From SHZI01 sp964417725 (lineage in GTDB: Bacteria; Pseudomonadota; Gammaproteobacteria; Steroidobacterales; GCA-2729495), in the NCBI GenBank assembly GCA_964417725.1, contig CAYQIV010000004.1:73473-137472 (forward strand): 64,000 nt of DNA, in the 5' to 3' direction. Under the pieces are notes generated by a model, which was given only the letters and a program-made list of their open reading frames with translations, did no database searches and was not told the origin of the DNA. The position numbers were made by a program, and so were the translations under genes. This document shows, in pieces, positions 1 through 8,351 of the stretch (position 1 is its first letter; every line of letters begins with the position of its first letter).

Positions 1-2
1 TC

Positions 3-539
3 GCCCTGGTGGCCGATTGCGGGGGCGCAGCCATCTTCCAGGTGACAGCATTCGATCCGGTTACCGGCACGCTCAGCCACGCTGCCGGTGTCGGCGCACC
101 GGGCAATGCCACGGTGAACCTCACGCGGCGCTATTCGGCTGGTGCGCAGATTTTCACGCTGCGCACCACCAGCTATTTCATCGCCGACAGCGTCAACGGC
201 ACCGGCCCCGCGCTGTGGCGCCAGATCGGTGACGCAGCACCCCAGGAGCTGGCCGAGGGCGTCGAGAGCCTGCAGGTCCTCTACGGCGAGGATGACGATG
301 GCGACCTGTCGCCCGACGCCTACCGCACGGCAGACCTCGTCACCGACTGGGCAGATGTCGTCAGTATTCAGGTGGGCATGCTCGTCGTCGGCACGCCGGA
401 GCGTGTCACGGATGGTGAGCCACGGCGCTTCACCGTCCTCGACCAGGTGGTGCCGGCCGCAGCCGATGACCCGTTGACCGATGGCCGGCTGCGCCGTGTC
501 GTCACCTTCACCGTGGCCCTGAGGAATCGCCTGTCATGA
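3..539 (+). CDS. pilW: Type IV pilus minor pilin assembly protein PilW, C-terminal part
   Basis: The frame is open from the left edge, so this is the last 178 or so codons of a gene whose N-terminus lies outside the window. The visible part is a soluble beta-rich pilin-like domain ending in a strand of the form RRVVTFTVALRNR, typical of PilW C-termini. The stop overlaps the start of the next gene by four bases (ATGA). Identity rests mainly on position: PilW precedes PilX, PilY1 and PilE in the fimU-pilVWXY1E minor-pilin operons of Gammaproteobacteria. PilW is a minor pilin that helps prime assembly of the pilus tip with PilY1. The prepilin cleavage site cannot be seen here. Confidence 0.75.
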   Translation, partial: ALVADCGGAAIFQVTAFDPVTGTLSHAAGVGAPGNATVNLTRRYSAGAQIFTLRTTSYFIADSVNGTGPALWRQIGDAAPQELAEGVESLQVLYGEDDDGDLSPDAYRTADLVTDWADVVSIQVGMLVVGTPERVTDGEPRRFTVLDQVVPAAADDPLTDGRLRRVVTFTVALRNRLS

Positions 540-1069
540 ACGGCCGATACATGACGCCGGACGCCCGGCACCAGGTGGGTGCGACACTGATCATAGCCCT
601 GATCCTGCTGCTCGTCCTGACCCTCCTCGGCACCGCGACGGCGCGGATGACCTTGCTTGAGGAGCGCATGACTGGCAACACCCAGGACTGGAATGTGGCC
701 TTTCAGGTGGCCGAGGCAGGTCTGCGGGATGGTGAGACTTTGCTGCGCCAGGCGGTATTGCCCGATTTCGATGGTACGGACGGGCTTTATACGCCAGCCG
801 ATGCAGACGACGAACCGCTGTGGCTGACCGTCGATTGGAGTGACGGCACCCAGGTTCGCGAGTATGCGAAGCTCAACGATGCACCAGGCGCGGTGAACAA
901 TGCCCGGTCAGCGTTCCTTATTGAGGAACTGCCCAGGATTCCCACGCCGGGTGAGTCGCTGTCGGCCGATGCCCCTGTCGACGAAGCATCCTTCTACCGC
1001 GTGACGTCGCGTGGTTTCGGCGTGGCAGGCAATGTCGTCGTTACCCTGCAGACGACATTCAAGCGGTGA
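536..1069 (+). CDS. pilX: Type IV pilus minor pilin PilX
   Basis: This 177-residue protein has a short hydrophilic leader followed by one long hydrophobic helix at about residues 15-35 (ATLIIALILLLVLTLLG). After that comes the PilX_N hallmark of a LEERMTGN segment and an AEAGL motif near residue 60. The residue five after the likely cleavage glycine is not glutamate, which fits a minor rather than a major pilin. It overlaps pilW by four bases and precedes pilY1. In the family, PilX works with PilV, PilW, PilE and PilY1 in an initiation complex at the pilus tip in the inner membrane and periplasm. Confidence 0.88.
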   Translation: MNGRYMTPDARHQVGATLIIALILLLVLTLLGTATARMTLLEERMTGNTQDWNVAFQVAEAGLRDGETLLRQAVLPDFDGTDGLYTPADADDEPLWLTVDWSDGTQVREYAKLNDAPGAVNNARSAFLIEELPRIPTPGESLSADAPVDEASFYRVTSRGFGVAGNVVVTLQTTFKR

Positions 1070-1109
1070 GCTGCCGATGATGACCCACACCCAGGATGGA
1101 GCGACCCCC

Positions 1110-4100
1110 ATGAAGTACCGGACCGTACAACGGTTGATGTACCTGATCGGCGGGATGTTGCTGGCCGTTGCCCAGGGCGCCGGCGCGGTCGCCATTTCCC
1201 AGGTGCCACTGTTCATCACATCCAGCGTTACGCCCAATGTCATGTTGATGGTGGACAACTCCGGCAGCATGAACAACGTCGTTTGGGCAGACGAGTACGA
1301 CGGCAAGGTCACTTATGACGACTGGAGCCCGCTGGTCAGCGGCAACGAGGTCTGGACGGCGCAGGACGGTAACGTGACCTTGAGTTATCTCAACAACAGC
1401 ACGCGCCGCGGCAGTTGTGCCACCGACTGGGTGCGCGGCGTCAACGCGGCCGGCACGACCACCAAGTGCCTGCGCTTGCCGGATCCCGTCGGTGGGCGTG
1501 CATCCCGCTACGCCGGCAACTACCTCAACTACCTGTTCTCGACGTATGCACACAATACCGACCTGCGGGGTGGCCAGATTCCGTCAGATTACCGGATGAA
1601 TGTTGCGCGGAACGTCGCCACCAACCTGGTCAACAACTACACCAGCCTGCGTCTCGGCTTGTCGTCCTTCAATCCGCCGGGGTCCGACCCGGCACCCGGC
1701 GGGAAGATCAATGCGGCATGTGGCAGTAGCCAGGCCGCACTTCTCAGTGGCATCTCGAGTTTGGCGGCCACGACGTGGACGCCATTGGCCGAAACCCTCT
1801 ACGAGATCACGCGATACTTTCGCGGCATGACGTCGTACTACAACACCGCGACGTTGGCTTCGGCGTACACGAGCCCGATCCAGTACCGTTGCCAGAAGAA
1901 TTTCGTCATCATCATCACCGACGGTTTTCCGACCAACGACAGTGGCATCCCCCTCGATGACCCTGCGGATGTCGCCGATGCGTCGCGCAGCCTGCCGAAC
2001 TGGGACGGCCTGGCGCCGGAAACGACGGCAGACCAGTATCCGAATTTTCCCCAGTACTCCGACGGCTTCCAGGGCGGACCCGATTCGGCGGAGGGCAATA
2101 CGCTTTACCTCGATGACATGGCGAAGTTTGCCTACGACATCGACCTGCGCACCGGCGGCTATGACGATACAGGTGTCAGCTTCGATGACCCGGCGCATCT
2201 GCAGCAGAATCTCGTGACCTACACCGTCGGTTTCGCGGCGGAAAACCAGATGATGGCCGATGCGGCCGAGCACGGCACCGGGTACTACTATACGGCGAGC
2301 AACGAGGACCAGCTGAACGCGGCACTGCAGGCAGCTTTCTCCGACATCATTGCGCGGACCAGTTCGGCTGCCTCGGTGGCGACCAACTCGACGCGTCTTG
2401 CCGCCGATACCTTCATCTACCAGGCACGTTTCTCGAGTGCCGACTGGGGTGGGCAGTTGCTGGCGTATCCGATTGCCGGTGACGGCAGCATCGGCAGCGT
2501 GGCGTGGAACGCGGCTGACAAGATCCCCGCGCCCCCGGCGCGGAGTGTCTACACTTATGACCCGACCGCCGCCGTGGGTTCGCGGGGGCGTGACTTCCTC
2601 TGGGCTTCGCTGAATGCCGCGCAGCAGGCCCTGCTGAACAAGGATGCCAGCGGCGTGACCGATGCACTTGGCAGCCAGCGTCTCGATTACATCCGCGGCG
2701 ATCGCGCCAACGAGGCGCCGTCGGGGGTCGGTTTCAGGACGCGCAGTTCGGTGCTCGGTGACATCATCAACTCGGATCCGTTGTTCGTGTTCCGCCAGAA
2801 CTTCGGTCTTGAGGCGTTGCCGGGCGCCGAGGGTGGCAGCTACAAGGCGTTTCGAGGCGGCTCCACCTACACGGGGCGCCGGCCGATGGTCTATGTCGCG
2901 GCCAATGACGGCATGCTGCACGGCTTCGATGCCAAGACCGGCGACGAGGTCTTCGCCTACGTTCCCGATGCCGCGATCGGCCGGTTGTCGCAGACCACCG
3001 ACGCGGCCTTCAATACCAGCCACCAGCTGATTCACGACGGCAGTCCGCGGGCCATGGACGCTTACATCGGTGGGTCATGGAGAACGGTACTGATCGGCTC
3101 GCTGGGCGGCGCCGGCAAGGCCCTGTACGCGCTGGACGTCACCGATCCAGATGGATTCGGCACCGGCAAGGTGATGTGGGAGTTCAGTGCAGCGGACGAC
3201 GCCGATCTTGGCGACCTCGTGCCGCAGGCGACCATCGCGCGGCTCAACGATGGCAGTTGGGCGGCCATCGTGCCGAACGGTTACAACAGCGTGGGCCAGA
3301 AGGCGGTGCTGTTCGTCCTCGACCTGGCCAGTGGTGCCGTGCTGGCAAAGTTCGATACCGGTGTCGGTGGCGACAATGGCCTGTCGGCGCCCGTGCCGGT
3401 CGATGTCGACGGCGACCGCATCACCGACTATGTGTATGCCGGCGACATGCAGGGCAACCTGTGGAAGTTCGACCTGACGGCAAGTTCCGCCGGCAGCTGG
3501 AAGATCGCCTTCGGCACGGCGGGCAGCCCCGAGCCGCTGTGGACAGCCTGCAGCGCCGACCCGTGCAGTGCCGCGAACCGCCAGCCGATCACCGCCCGGC
3601 CCGAGGTCGGCATCAACCCGCCGGAGGGCTTCATGGTCTACTTCGGGACCGGACGATATTTTGCGGTGGGCGACAACGCGGCGGGTGGCAACGTCAACAC
3701 GTTCTACGCCATCCGTGACCGGAACGACAAGGACACCGTGAGTCCGCTGCCTCCGGCGGGGGGCAGGGCAAGCCTGGTCATACAGGAAGTGATCTACGAA
3801 AACACCAGTTACGCCTTCGACAATCTCGATGACGAGGGCAATGTCCTCAGCACGACGATCGAGGGCATCCGCGTGACGACGAAGAACCCGATCGTGGACA
3901 GCGATAACGGCTGGTATATCGATCTGCCGTCGAGTGGCGAGCGGCAGGTCAGCACACCGATCCTGCGGGGCGGCAAGATCATCTTCACGACGGTCATCCC
4001 GTCGGGGGACGCCTGTAGCGCCGGGGGTGACAGCTGGCTGATGGAAATGGACGCGCTGTCGGGCGGAAGGCTCGATTACACACCCTTCGACCTCAACCGG

Positions 4101-4337
4101 GACGGTGAATTCAACAGCGAGGATTTCGTCACGATCATGGTCGATGGCGAAGAGATCAAGGTGCCGGTCAGCGGCCGCAGGTCGCTCGAGGGCATCATCA
4201 AAACCCCGGGCATCATCACGGATTCGAAGGGTGACCGGGAGTTCAAGTATGCCAGCGGCAGCAGCGGCGGCATCGACCAGACCGTGGAGAATGCTGGCAC
4301 ACTGCGCGGCCGCCAGTCGTGGCGGCAGGTCCAGTGA
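1110..4337 (+). CDS. pilY1: PilY1-type pilus tip adhesin
   Basis: This 1075-residue secreted protein promotes pilus assembly and adhesion at the type IV pilus tip. The start at 1110 is chosen because a GGAG lies 8 bases upstream and a signal peptide follows (MKYRTVQRLMYLIGGMLLAV). Upstream in-frame ATGs at 1077 and 1080 are less likely. The N-terminal half carries a von Willebrand A-like domain with a MIDAS motif DNSGS at residues 49-53 and a later ITDG. The C-terminal half is the PilC/PilY1 beta-propeller, with an EF-hand-like calcium loop DVDGD starting near residue 765 and a second one, DLNRDGEFNSED, near the C-terminus. An RGD tripeptide sits at residues 529-531. It follows pilX directly. 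Confidence 0.93.
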   Translation: MKYRTVQRLMYLIGGMLLAVAQGAGAVAISQVPLFITSSVTPNVMLMVDNSGSMNNVVWADEYDGKVTYDDWSPLVSGNEVWTAQDGNVTLSYLNNSTRRGSCATDWVRGVNAAGTTTKCLRLPDPVGGRASRYAGNYLNYLFSTYAHNTDLRGGQIPSDYRMNVARNVATNLVNNYTSLRLGLSSFNPPGSDPAPGGKINAACGSSQAALLSGISSLAATTWTPLAETLYEITRYFRGMTSYYNTATLASAYTSPIQYRCQKNFVIIITDGFPTNDSGIPLDDPADVADASRSLPNWDGLAPETTADQYPNFPQYSDGFQGGPDSAEGNTLYLDDMAKFAYDIDLRTGGYDDTGVSFDDPAHLQQNLVTYTVGFAAENQMMADAAEHGTGYYYTASNEDQLNAALQAAFSDIIARTSSAASVATNSTRLAADTFIYQARFSSADWGGQLLAYPIAGDGSIGSVAWNAADKIPAPPARSVYTYDPTAAVGSRGRDFLWASLNAAQQALLNKDASGVTDALGSQRLDYIRGDRANEAPSGVGFRTRSSVLGDIINSDPLFVFRQNFGLEALPGAEGGSYKAFRGGSTYTGRRPMVYVAANDGMLHGFDAKTGDEVFAYVPDAAIGRLSQTTDAAFNTSHQLIHDGSPRAMDAYIGGSWRTVLIGSLGGAGKALYALDVTDPDGFGTGKVMWEFSAADDADLGDLVPQATIARLNDGSWAAIVPNGYNSVGQKAVLFVLDLASGAVLAKFDTGVGGDNGLSAPVPVDVDGDRITDYVYAGDMQGNLWKFDLTASSAGSWKIAFGTAGSPEPLWTACSADPCSAANRQPITARPEVGINPPEGFMVYFGTGRYFAVGDNAAGGNVNTFYAIRDRNDKDTVSPLPPAGGRASLVIQEVIYENTSYAFDNLDDEGNVLSTTIEGIRVTTKNPIVDSDNGWYIDLPSSGERQVSTPILRGGKIIFTTVIPSGDACSAGGDSWLMEMDALSGGRLDYTPFDLNRDGEFNSEDFVTIMVDGEEIKVPVSGRRSLEGIIKTPGIITDSKGDREFKYASGSSGGIDQTVENAGTLRGRQSWRQVQ

Positions 4338-4347
4338 GGGTATGGTC

Positions 4348-4668
4348 ATGAGGTTCGGGCGTATGTTCTCGGTGCTTACCCTGGTGGGAGGCATGGCGCT
4401 GACGTCGGCGACGGTTGATGTGGCCCGTGCCGGCAACGAGATCGAGCCCGAGACCGTGGTCATCGATGCGGTGGATGTCGCCGGGCGGCGGCTCATCGTC
4501 GGCATGCAGGGCTATGCGCTGAGCAGCACCGTGCGTATCGAGTGGTGGTCCGGTGACCGGACGACCCTGTCGGCCATTCCTCCCGGTACTCGCGCCGATC
4601 TCTACCCGGTATCAGCGCCGGGTGAGGTGCCCGTGACGCTCGGCCGGGTCGTCCTTCATGTGGACTGA
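4348..4668 (+). CDS. Small secreted protein between pilY1 and pilE
   Basis: This 106-residue protein has an N-terminal signal peptide ending around ARAG near residue 29, then a beta-rich stretch without cysteines. I do not recognise the family. The start at 4348 has GAGGG seven bases upstream; an in-frame ATG at 4342 would sit too close to it. It begins 10 bases after the pilY1 stop and overlaps the region upstream of the pilE start, so it is co-transcribed with the minor pilin genes. A periplasmic role in pilus assembly is only an inference from position. Confidence 0.7.
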   Translation: MRFGRMFSVLTLVGGMALTSATVDVARAGNEIEPETVVIDAVDVAGRRLIVGMQGYALSSTVRIEWWSGDRTTLSAIPPGTRADLYPVSAPGEVPVTLGRVVLHVD

Positions 4669-4684
4669 GCGGGAGCGGAACGTC

Positions 4685-5101
4685 ATGCGTGGTGCATCAC
4701 CAGACAGGCAACGCGGTTTCACGCTGATCGAACTCATGATCGTCGTCGTGGTGCTGGCCATCATCAGCGCCCTCGCCGTCCCGGCCTATCGGGACAGCGT
4801 GGTGCGTGGCCGGCGCACCGATGGCCGCGTGGCGCTGATGCAGGTCGCGCAACGCCTCGAGCGCTGCTACACGCAATTCGGCGCCTACGATGCGGCTGAC
4901 TGCGGCATCGCCGTGGATGATGTCTTTGCTTCTGCGGATGGCCACTACGAGGTGACCGTGGCGGCGCTCGATGCCAGCACATTCACGCTCAGTGCCGCGC
5001 CGCAGGACGGGCAGGCCGAAGATGCCGAATGCGCCGACCTCGGGTTCGACAACGCGGGCGTGCGTTCGGCCACCGGCACGACGCCGGAAAAGTGCTGGTA
5101 G
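4685..5101 (+). CDS. pilE: Type IV pilin PilE
   Basis: This 138-residue prepilin has a short basic leader cut by prepilin peptidase between G11 and F12. The mature end is FTLIELMIVVVVLAII with the conserved glutamate at mature position 5, followed by LAVPAYRDSVVRG. The C-terminal domain has four cysteines that could form the D-region disulfide, the last one next to the final tryptophan. The start at 4685 has GGGAGCGG upstream; an ATG at 4658 would overlap the previous gene and lengthen the leader. As the last gene of the pilW-X-Y1-E operon it is probably the minor pilin PilE, though a major pilin role cannot be excluded from sequence. Confidence 0.9.
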   Translation: MRGASPDRQRGFTLIELMIVVVVLAIISALAVPAYRDSVVRGRRTDGRVALMQVAQRLERCYTQFGAYDAADCGIAVDDVFASADGHYEVTVAALDASTFTLSAAPQDGQAEDAECADLGFDNAGVRSATGTTPEKCW

Positions 5102-5229
5102 TACGAGGCATCGGCGCCCGGGCGGTACCGTCAGGTGGTTGATGCCGAGGGCTGTCCCTTCCCGATGCAGGCCGTGCTGCTTTCCTGCTAGTCTGCTCTC
5201 CGGTCAAACCACATGCCGGAGGCGCCGAT

Positions 5230-5685
5230 ATGGCGGCAACATGGGTCATGGTGGCGAATGGTGGCGCAGCGCGCCTGTTCCGGGCCGAATCACCCCTCGG
5301 CGTGATCACCGAGCTGGAGTCGATCGTCCACCCCGAAGGCCGGATGCGTGTGCAGGACCTGACCAGTGACATCCCAGGACGCGCCTTCGACAGTGCCGGC
5401 CAGGGCCGCCACGCGATGGAGAGCGAGGTGGGTCCGCGCCGGCAGGCGCTGCGCGAGTTCGCGGGGCAACTGGCCGCACGCCTTGAGCGTGCGCGGCGAA
5501 ATGGCGAGATGGGCCGCCTGGTGATTGCCGCAGCCCCTGGCTTCCTCGGCGAGCTGCGCAAGGCGATCAGCACCGAAACCCGGCGGCTGGTGGCCCACGA
5601 GATCGACCGCGACCTGGTCAGGCTGTCGCCCCAGGAAATCCGCGCACACTTGCCGGAACGGCTCTATTCGACCCTCGGCCGCTGA
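5230..5685 (+). CDS. Host attachment family protein
   Basis: This 151-residue cytoplasmic-looking protein matches the family annotated as host attachment protein or protein required for attachment to host cells. It shows the N-terminal WVMVANGGAARLF strand and a central APGFLGELRKA motif. It ends in the L(S/T)xxEIRAHLPE segment typical of the family. Despite the family name, its molecular activity is unknown. The start has GGAGG seven bases upstream. It stands alone between the pilin operon and a convergent minus-strand operon. Confidence 0.85.
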   Translation: MAATWVMVANGGAARLFRAESPLGVITELESIVHPEGRMRVQDLTSDIPGRAFDSAGQGRHAMESEVGPRRQALREFAGQLAARLERARRNGEMGRLVIAAAPGFLGELRKAISTETRRLVAHEIDRDLVRLSPQEIRAHLPERLYSTLGR

Positions 5686-5787
5686 GCACCGTTGGCCAGC
5701 AAGCGGAATTCACCCGCCGGTGCTCGAGAATGCCACCCAGGGCCTGCCGGAATTCGCAGCCGGAAAACCACACGTTTCATTGACCGG

Positions 5788-6252
5788 TCAGGTGTGATTG
5801 CGGGCGATCCAGCGCTCGAGGTGGCTGACGTGGCCCGATTCTTCCTCGGCGAATGTCTGGGCAACTTCCTGGACCTCTGAATTCTGCGACTGGTTGGCGA
5901 CGGCACTGTAGAAATCGCAGGCCTCGCGCTCCATGCGCAAGGCGATCTGCAGGGCCTGGTTGGTGTTGATGTCGCTGGCCGGGTGGGTTGCCCGCGGGTC
6001 CTCCGGGCTGTGCCCATCGGGCCAGCGATAGGCTGATTCCGGCAGTTCGACGAATTCCCCGGCGACCTGCCGGTAACGTTCGATGATCTCGGCCCTGTGC
6101 ATGTGTGAGAACTCGCCGAGCTTGCGGAACAGTGCAGCGACCTCGGCGTTGCCCTCGTTCTGCATGAAGTCGGCCAGCCACTCGTAGCCTTCGGCGGCAT
6201 TCGTCTCGAGACGCACCGCGTGGGCGAGGAAGTCCTTGAGGCTTTCGATCAT
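5788..6252 (-). CDS. Ferritin-like/rubrerythrin-family protein
   Basis: This 154-residue all-helical protein has the spaced carboxylate and histidine ligands of a diiron four-helix bundle: ETNAAEGYE near residue 16, EFSHMHRAE near 47, a third helix with MEREACDFY, and EEESGHVSHLERW near the C-terminus. It lacks the rubredoxin-type cysteines of a full rubrerythrin, so an iron-binding or peroxide/NO-responsive ferritin-like role is the most that can be said. It is the last gene of the nine-gene operon and overlaps the preceding small membrane protein by four bases, which ties it to the respiratory complex upstream. Confidence 0.8.
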   Translation of the reverse strand: MIESLKDFLAHAVRLETNAAEGYEWLADFMQNEGNAEVAALFRKLGEFSHMHRAEIIERYRQVAGEFVELPESAYRWPDGHSPEDPRATHPASDINTNQALQIALRMEREACDFYSAVANQSQNSEVQEVAQTFAEEESGHVSHLERWIARNHT

Positions 6253-6461
6253 GAGGGTCCTCCCGGGGGACCGGCAGCCGGCTGGGGCAGCAATTGCATC
6301 GCGACCAGCAGCAGGATGAAGAAAATGCCGAAGAAGAGCACGCTGCGCCAGATGCCCATGGGCTGCCCGTACCAGCGCTCGGCCTGCATGGTGATGACAT
6401 GGGCGATCATGTAGATGGCGACGACCAGTGCGCCGAACAGCAAGATATTGATGATACCCAT
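6249..6461 (-). CDS. Small two-helix membrane protein of the oxidase-like operon
   Basis: This 70-residue protein has two predicted membrane helices, IINILLFGALVVAIYMIAHV and a second around VLFFGIFFILLLVAM, and a proline/glycine-rich tail. The start at 6461 is set by GGAG six bases upstream; a longer frame starts at 6500 but has no such site. I recognise no named family. It sits between the gNOR-like subunit I gene and the ferritin-like gene, with a four-base overlap to the latter. It may be an accessory subunit of the neighbouring complex, which is inference from position and size. Confidence 0.7.
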   Translation of the reverse strand: MGIINILLFGALVVAIYMIAHVITMQAERWYGQPMGIWRSVLFFGIFFILLLVAMQLLPQPAAGPPGGPS

Positions 6462-6483
6462 GGTGGGCTCCAGAACCTGGTGG

Positions 6484-7848
6484 TCAGGCGGTGCCGCCAC
6501 GCCGCCGCACGGTGCCGATCACCGCGAGCAGGAAGAGAATGCCACCGATGACGGCCACAAAGCCACCCACCCCCATCACGACCATGCCCACGACCTCGGG
6601 CAAGCTGTCCAGCTGTTGTGCGGCTCCCGCGGTCTTGCGCTGTACCCCGCGGCCCCCCGAGAAGGCCAGTCCGGCAACGTGCATCAGCTGGCCCGTGCCG
6701 TAGACCCAGGGCATGACGCGCACGAGCGTCGGGCTCGGCCGGCCGAAACCGAAGGCGGGCAGGAGGTGCAGGGCAATGCCCATGAAGGCCAATGTGACGG
6801 CGACGATACTGCCGTGGTAGTGGGCCGGGATGATGGTGTTGCTCGCGCCGATGACGAAGCCGAGGATACCGCCGACACCAAACAGAAGGATCGAGAACCA
6901 CAGCGCGCTGCGCAGGCCACGCAGCGTGGCGTCGACCGGCGCGGGGCTTGCACGCCAACCCGCCAGCAGACCCAGGCCGATCGGTCCGGCAGCCACGCCG
7001 CCACCCGCCGCCATCAGCCAGATGAAGAATGTCCGGTGCTGCGGACTGCCGATGTCGTGCGCGATATAGCCCCACAGGGCGAGCAGCGCTGGCAACGCGC
7101 CAGCCAGTATCAATGCCGCGACGAGTCGCGGGCTCAGGGGGATGCGCAGCCCGCTGGCGCTGGCCAGCCACAGCCAGGCGACGAGCATGAGCTGTGTCCA
7201 GGCAAACTGTACGATGTGCCCGCCGCCCCAGAAGAGGATTTCAAAGTAGTGGACGCCTTCGAGCGCCTCGGGCAGCGCGAGCCACGTCCAGCACAATGAA
7301 CCGACCGCGATCACGACACAGAATGCCGCACTCTGGCTGCCGAGGTAGAGTGCGGCACTGCCGTTGAAAGCCGTTCCTGCACGCTGCGGAAAGATGAGGG
7401 TGCGCAGTGCCGCGAGCAACAGCCCGGTACCGAACAGCGCCAGCCCGCCCAGGAAGGCAGTGTTGTGGACCACCGGGATGTAGTTGCTCATCAGTGCGTC
7501 GCCGGGCCGGAAGGGCGCCACCGCCATGGACAAGGCACCGGCGACGGACAGGCCGACGGCGAGCCAGCCCAGGGCCAGCCCCCGGCCGGTCGATGCCAGT
7601 GTCCAGAACATGGCTGCAAGCGTGGCAAACCACAGCAGGACCGAGAAATCCACATGCACGACCAGCGCCAGCTGGAAGAAGCCCTCGACCGGGAACAGGA
7701 CCTGCAGGCCGGGTGTGCGCGACAACAGGATGAGGATGACGAAGAGGCCCGAGATCAGCAGGGCCGTGGCGCCGAAGATCAGCCATGTCGCCGCCAGCCG
7801 GCGGCGAAAGTCGTCCGGGACCTCCAGCTGCCACCCTGCCGGGTTCAT
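6484..7848 (-). CDS. Divergent heme-copper oxidase superfamily subunit I, gNOR-like
   Basis: This 454-residue protein has about twelve membrane helices and the histidine pattern of heme-copper oxidase subunit I: H65 in helix II, H211 in GGGHIVQF, and H343/H345 in PAHYHG for the two hemes. The usual His-His pair of the binuclear metal site is replaced by H264-D265 (YIAHDIG). The position four after H211, tyrosine in A- and B-type oxidases, is F215. No C-type helix-VII tyrosine is visible either. It is therefore unlikely to be a standard oxygen reductase. An Asp ligand of this kind has been described for gNOR-type enzymes, which makes a nitric oxide reductase the best guess. It overlaps the 168-residue protein upstream by four bases. 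Confidence 0.75.
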   Translation of the reverse strand: MNPAGWQLEVPDDFRRRLAATWLIFGATALLISGLFVILILLSRTPGLQVLFPVEGFFQLALVVHVDFSVLLWFATLAAMFWTLASTGRGLALGWLAVGLSVAGALSMAVAPFRPGDALMSNYIPVVHNTAFLGGLALFGTGLLLAALRTLIFPQRAGTAFNGSAALYLGSQSAAFCVVIAVGSLCWTWLALPEALEGVHYFEILFWGGGHIVQFAWTQLMLVAWLWLASASGLRIPLSPRLVAALILAGALPALLALWGYIAHDIGSPQHRTFFIWLMAAGGGVAAGPIGLGLLAGWRASPAPVDATLRGLRSALWFSILLFGVGGILGFVIGASNTIIPAHYHGSIVAVTLAFMGIALHLLPAFGFGRPSPTLVRVMPWVYGTGQLMHVAGLAFSGGRGVQRKTAGAAQQLDSLPEVVGMVVMGVGGFVAVIGGILFLLAVIGTVRRRGGTA

Positions 7849-8351
7849 CCGGCGGTATCGCCCAGTTGTGCCTCGCCGTCACCGACCTTGAGCAGGGCCG
7901 AAAAACCCGGTTTGAGATCGAGGCGGAAGCGCTGCTGCTTGTCGAAGCCCTCGCTGCGTGGGGTGTCGCGCAGGTTGATGTAAAGGTCGTATTCGCCCGC
8001 CGGGAGCGGCCAGGCGCGGAACAGGTAGACGCGTCCGTCGCCGTGGAGGCCGACCGGCTTCACTTCCTCGCGCAGCAGCACCCGGTCGCCCAGCAACACC
8101 TCGACCAGTGCCGGGACGCGACCGCGCTCGCAGACCTCATAGGCACGCATGTTGGGTGGCAGGTCGGCCCGCTCCGCTTCGCTGAGCGTGCGGCACTCCC
8201 CTGCGCGTGCCGTGCGGTGTGCGAGGCTCAGCTTGAGCTCGCCATGGCCTTCGGGTACCGGCCGCCAGGCCGGCCAGTGAGCGAACAGGCCTACCGGGAC
8301 GAGGAACAGGGCCCACAGGATCAATTGTCCGACGAGGCGTAGTGGCGTCAT
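7845..8351 (-). CDS. Membrane-anchored protein of unknown function in the oxidase-like operon
   Basis: This 168-residue protein has one N-terminal helix (residues about 5-25), then a periplasmic domain of beta character with two cysteines (GECRTL and YEVCERG). I do not recognise the family. The domain could be an immunoglobulin-like or FixH-like accessory fold, but nothing in the sequence proves it. It is translationally coupled on both sides by ATGA overlaps, with the cytochrome b fusion upstream and the gNOR-like subunit downstream. That argues for a structural or assembly role in the same complex. Confidence 0.7.
   Translation of the reverse strand: MTPLRLVGQLILWALFLVPVGLFAHWPAWRPVPEGHGELKLSLAHRTARAGECRTLSEAERADLPPNMRAYEVCERGRVPALVEVLLGDRVLLREEVKPVGLHGDGRVYLFRAWPLPAGEYDLYINLRDTPRSEGFDKQQRFRLDLKPGFSALLKVGDGEAQLGDTAG

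Noticed and set aside
5781..5790. Palindrome TGACCGGTCA at the end of the ferritin-like gene
   Set aside because: It is a single short palindrome overlapping a stop codon, without a partner or T tract, and is likely chance in GC-rich DNA.
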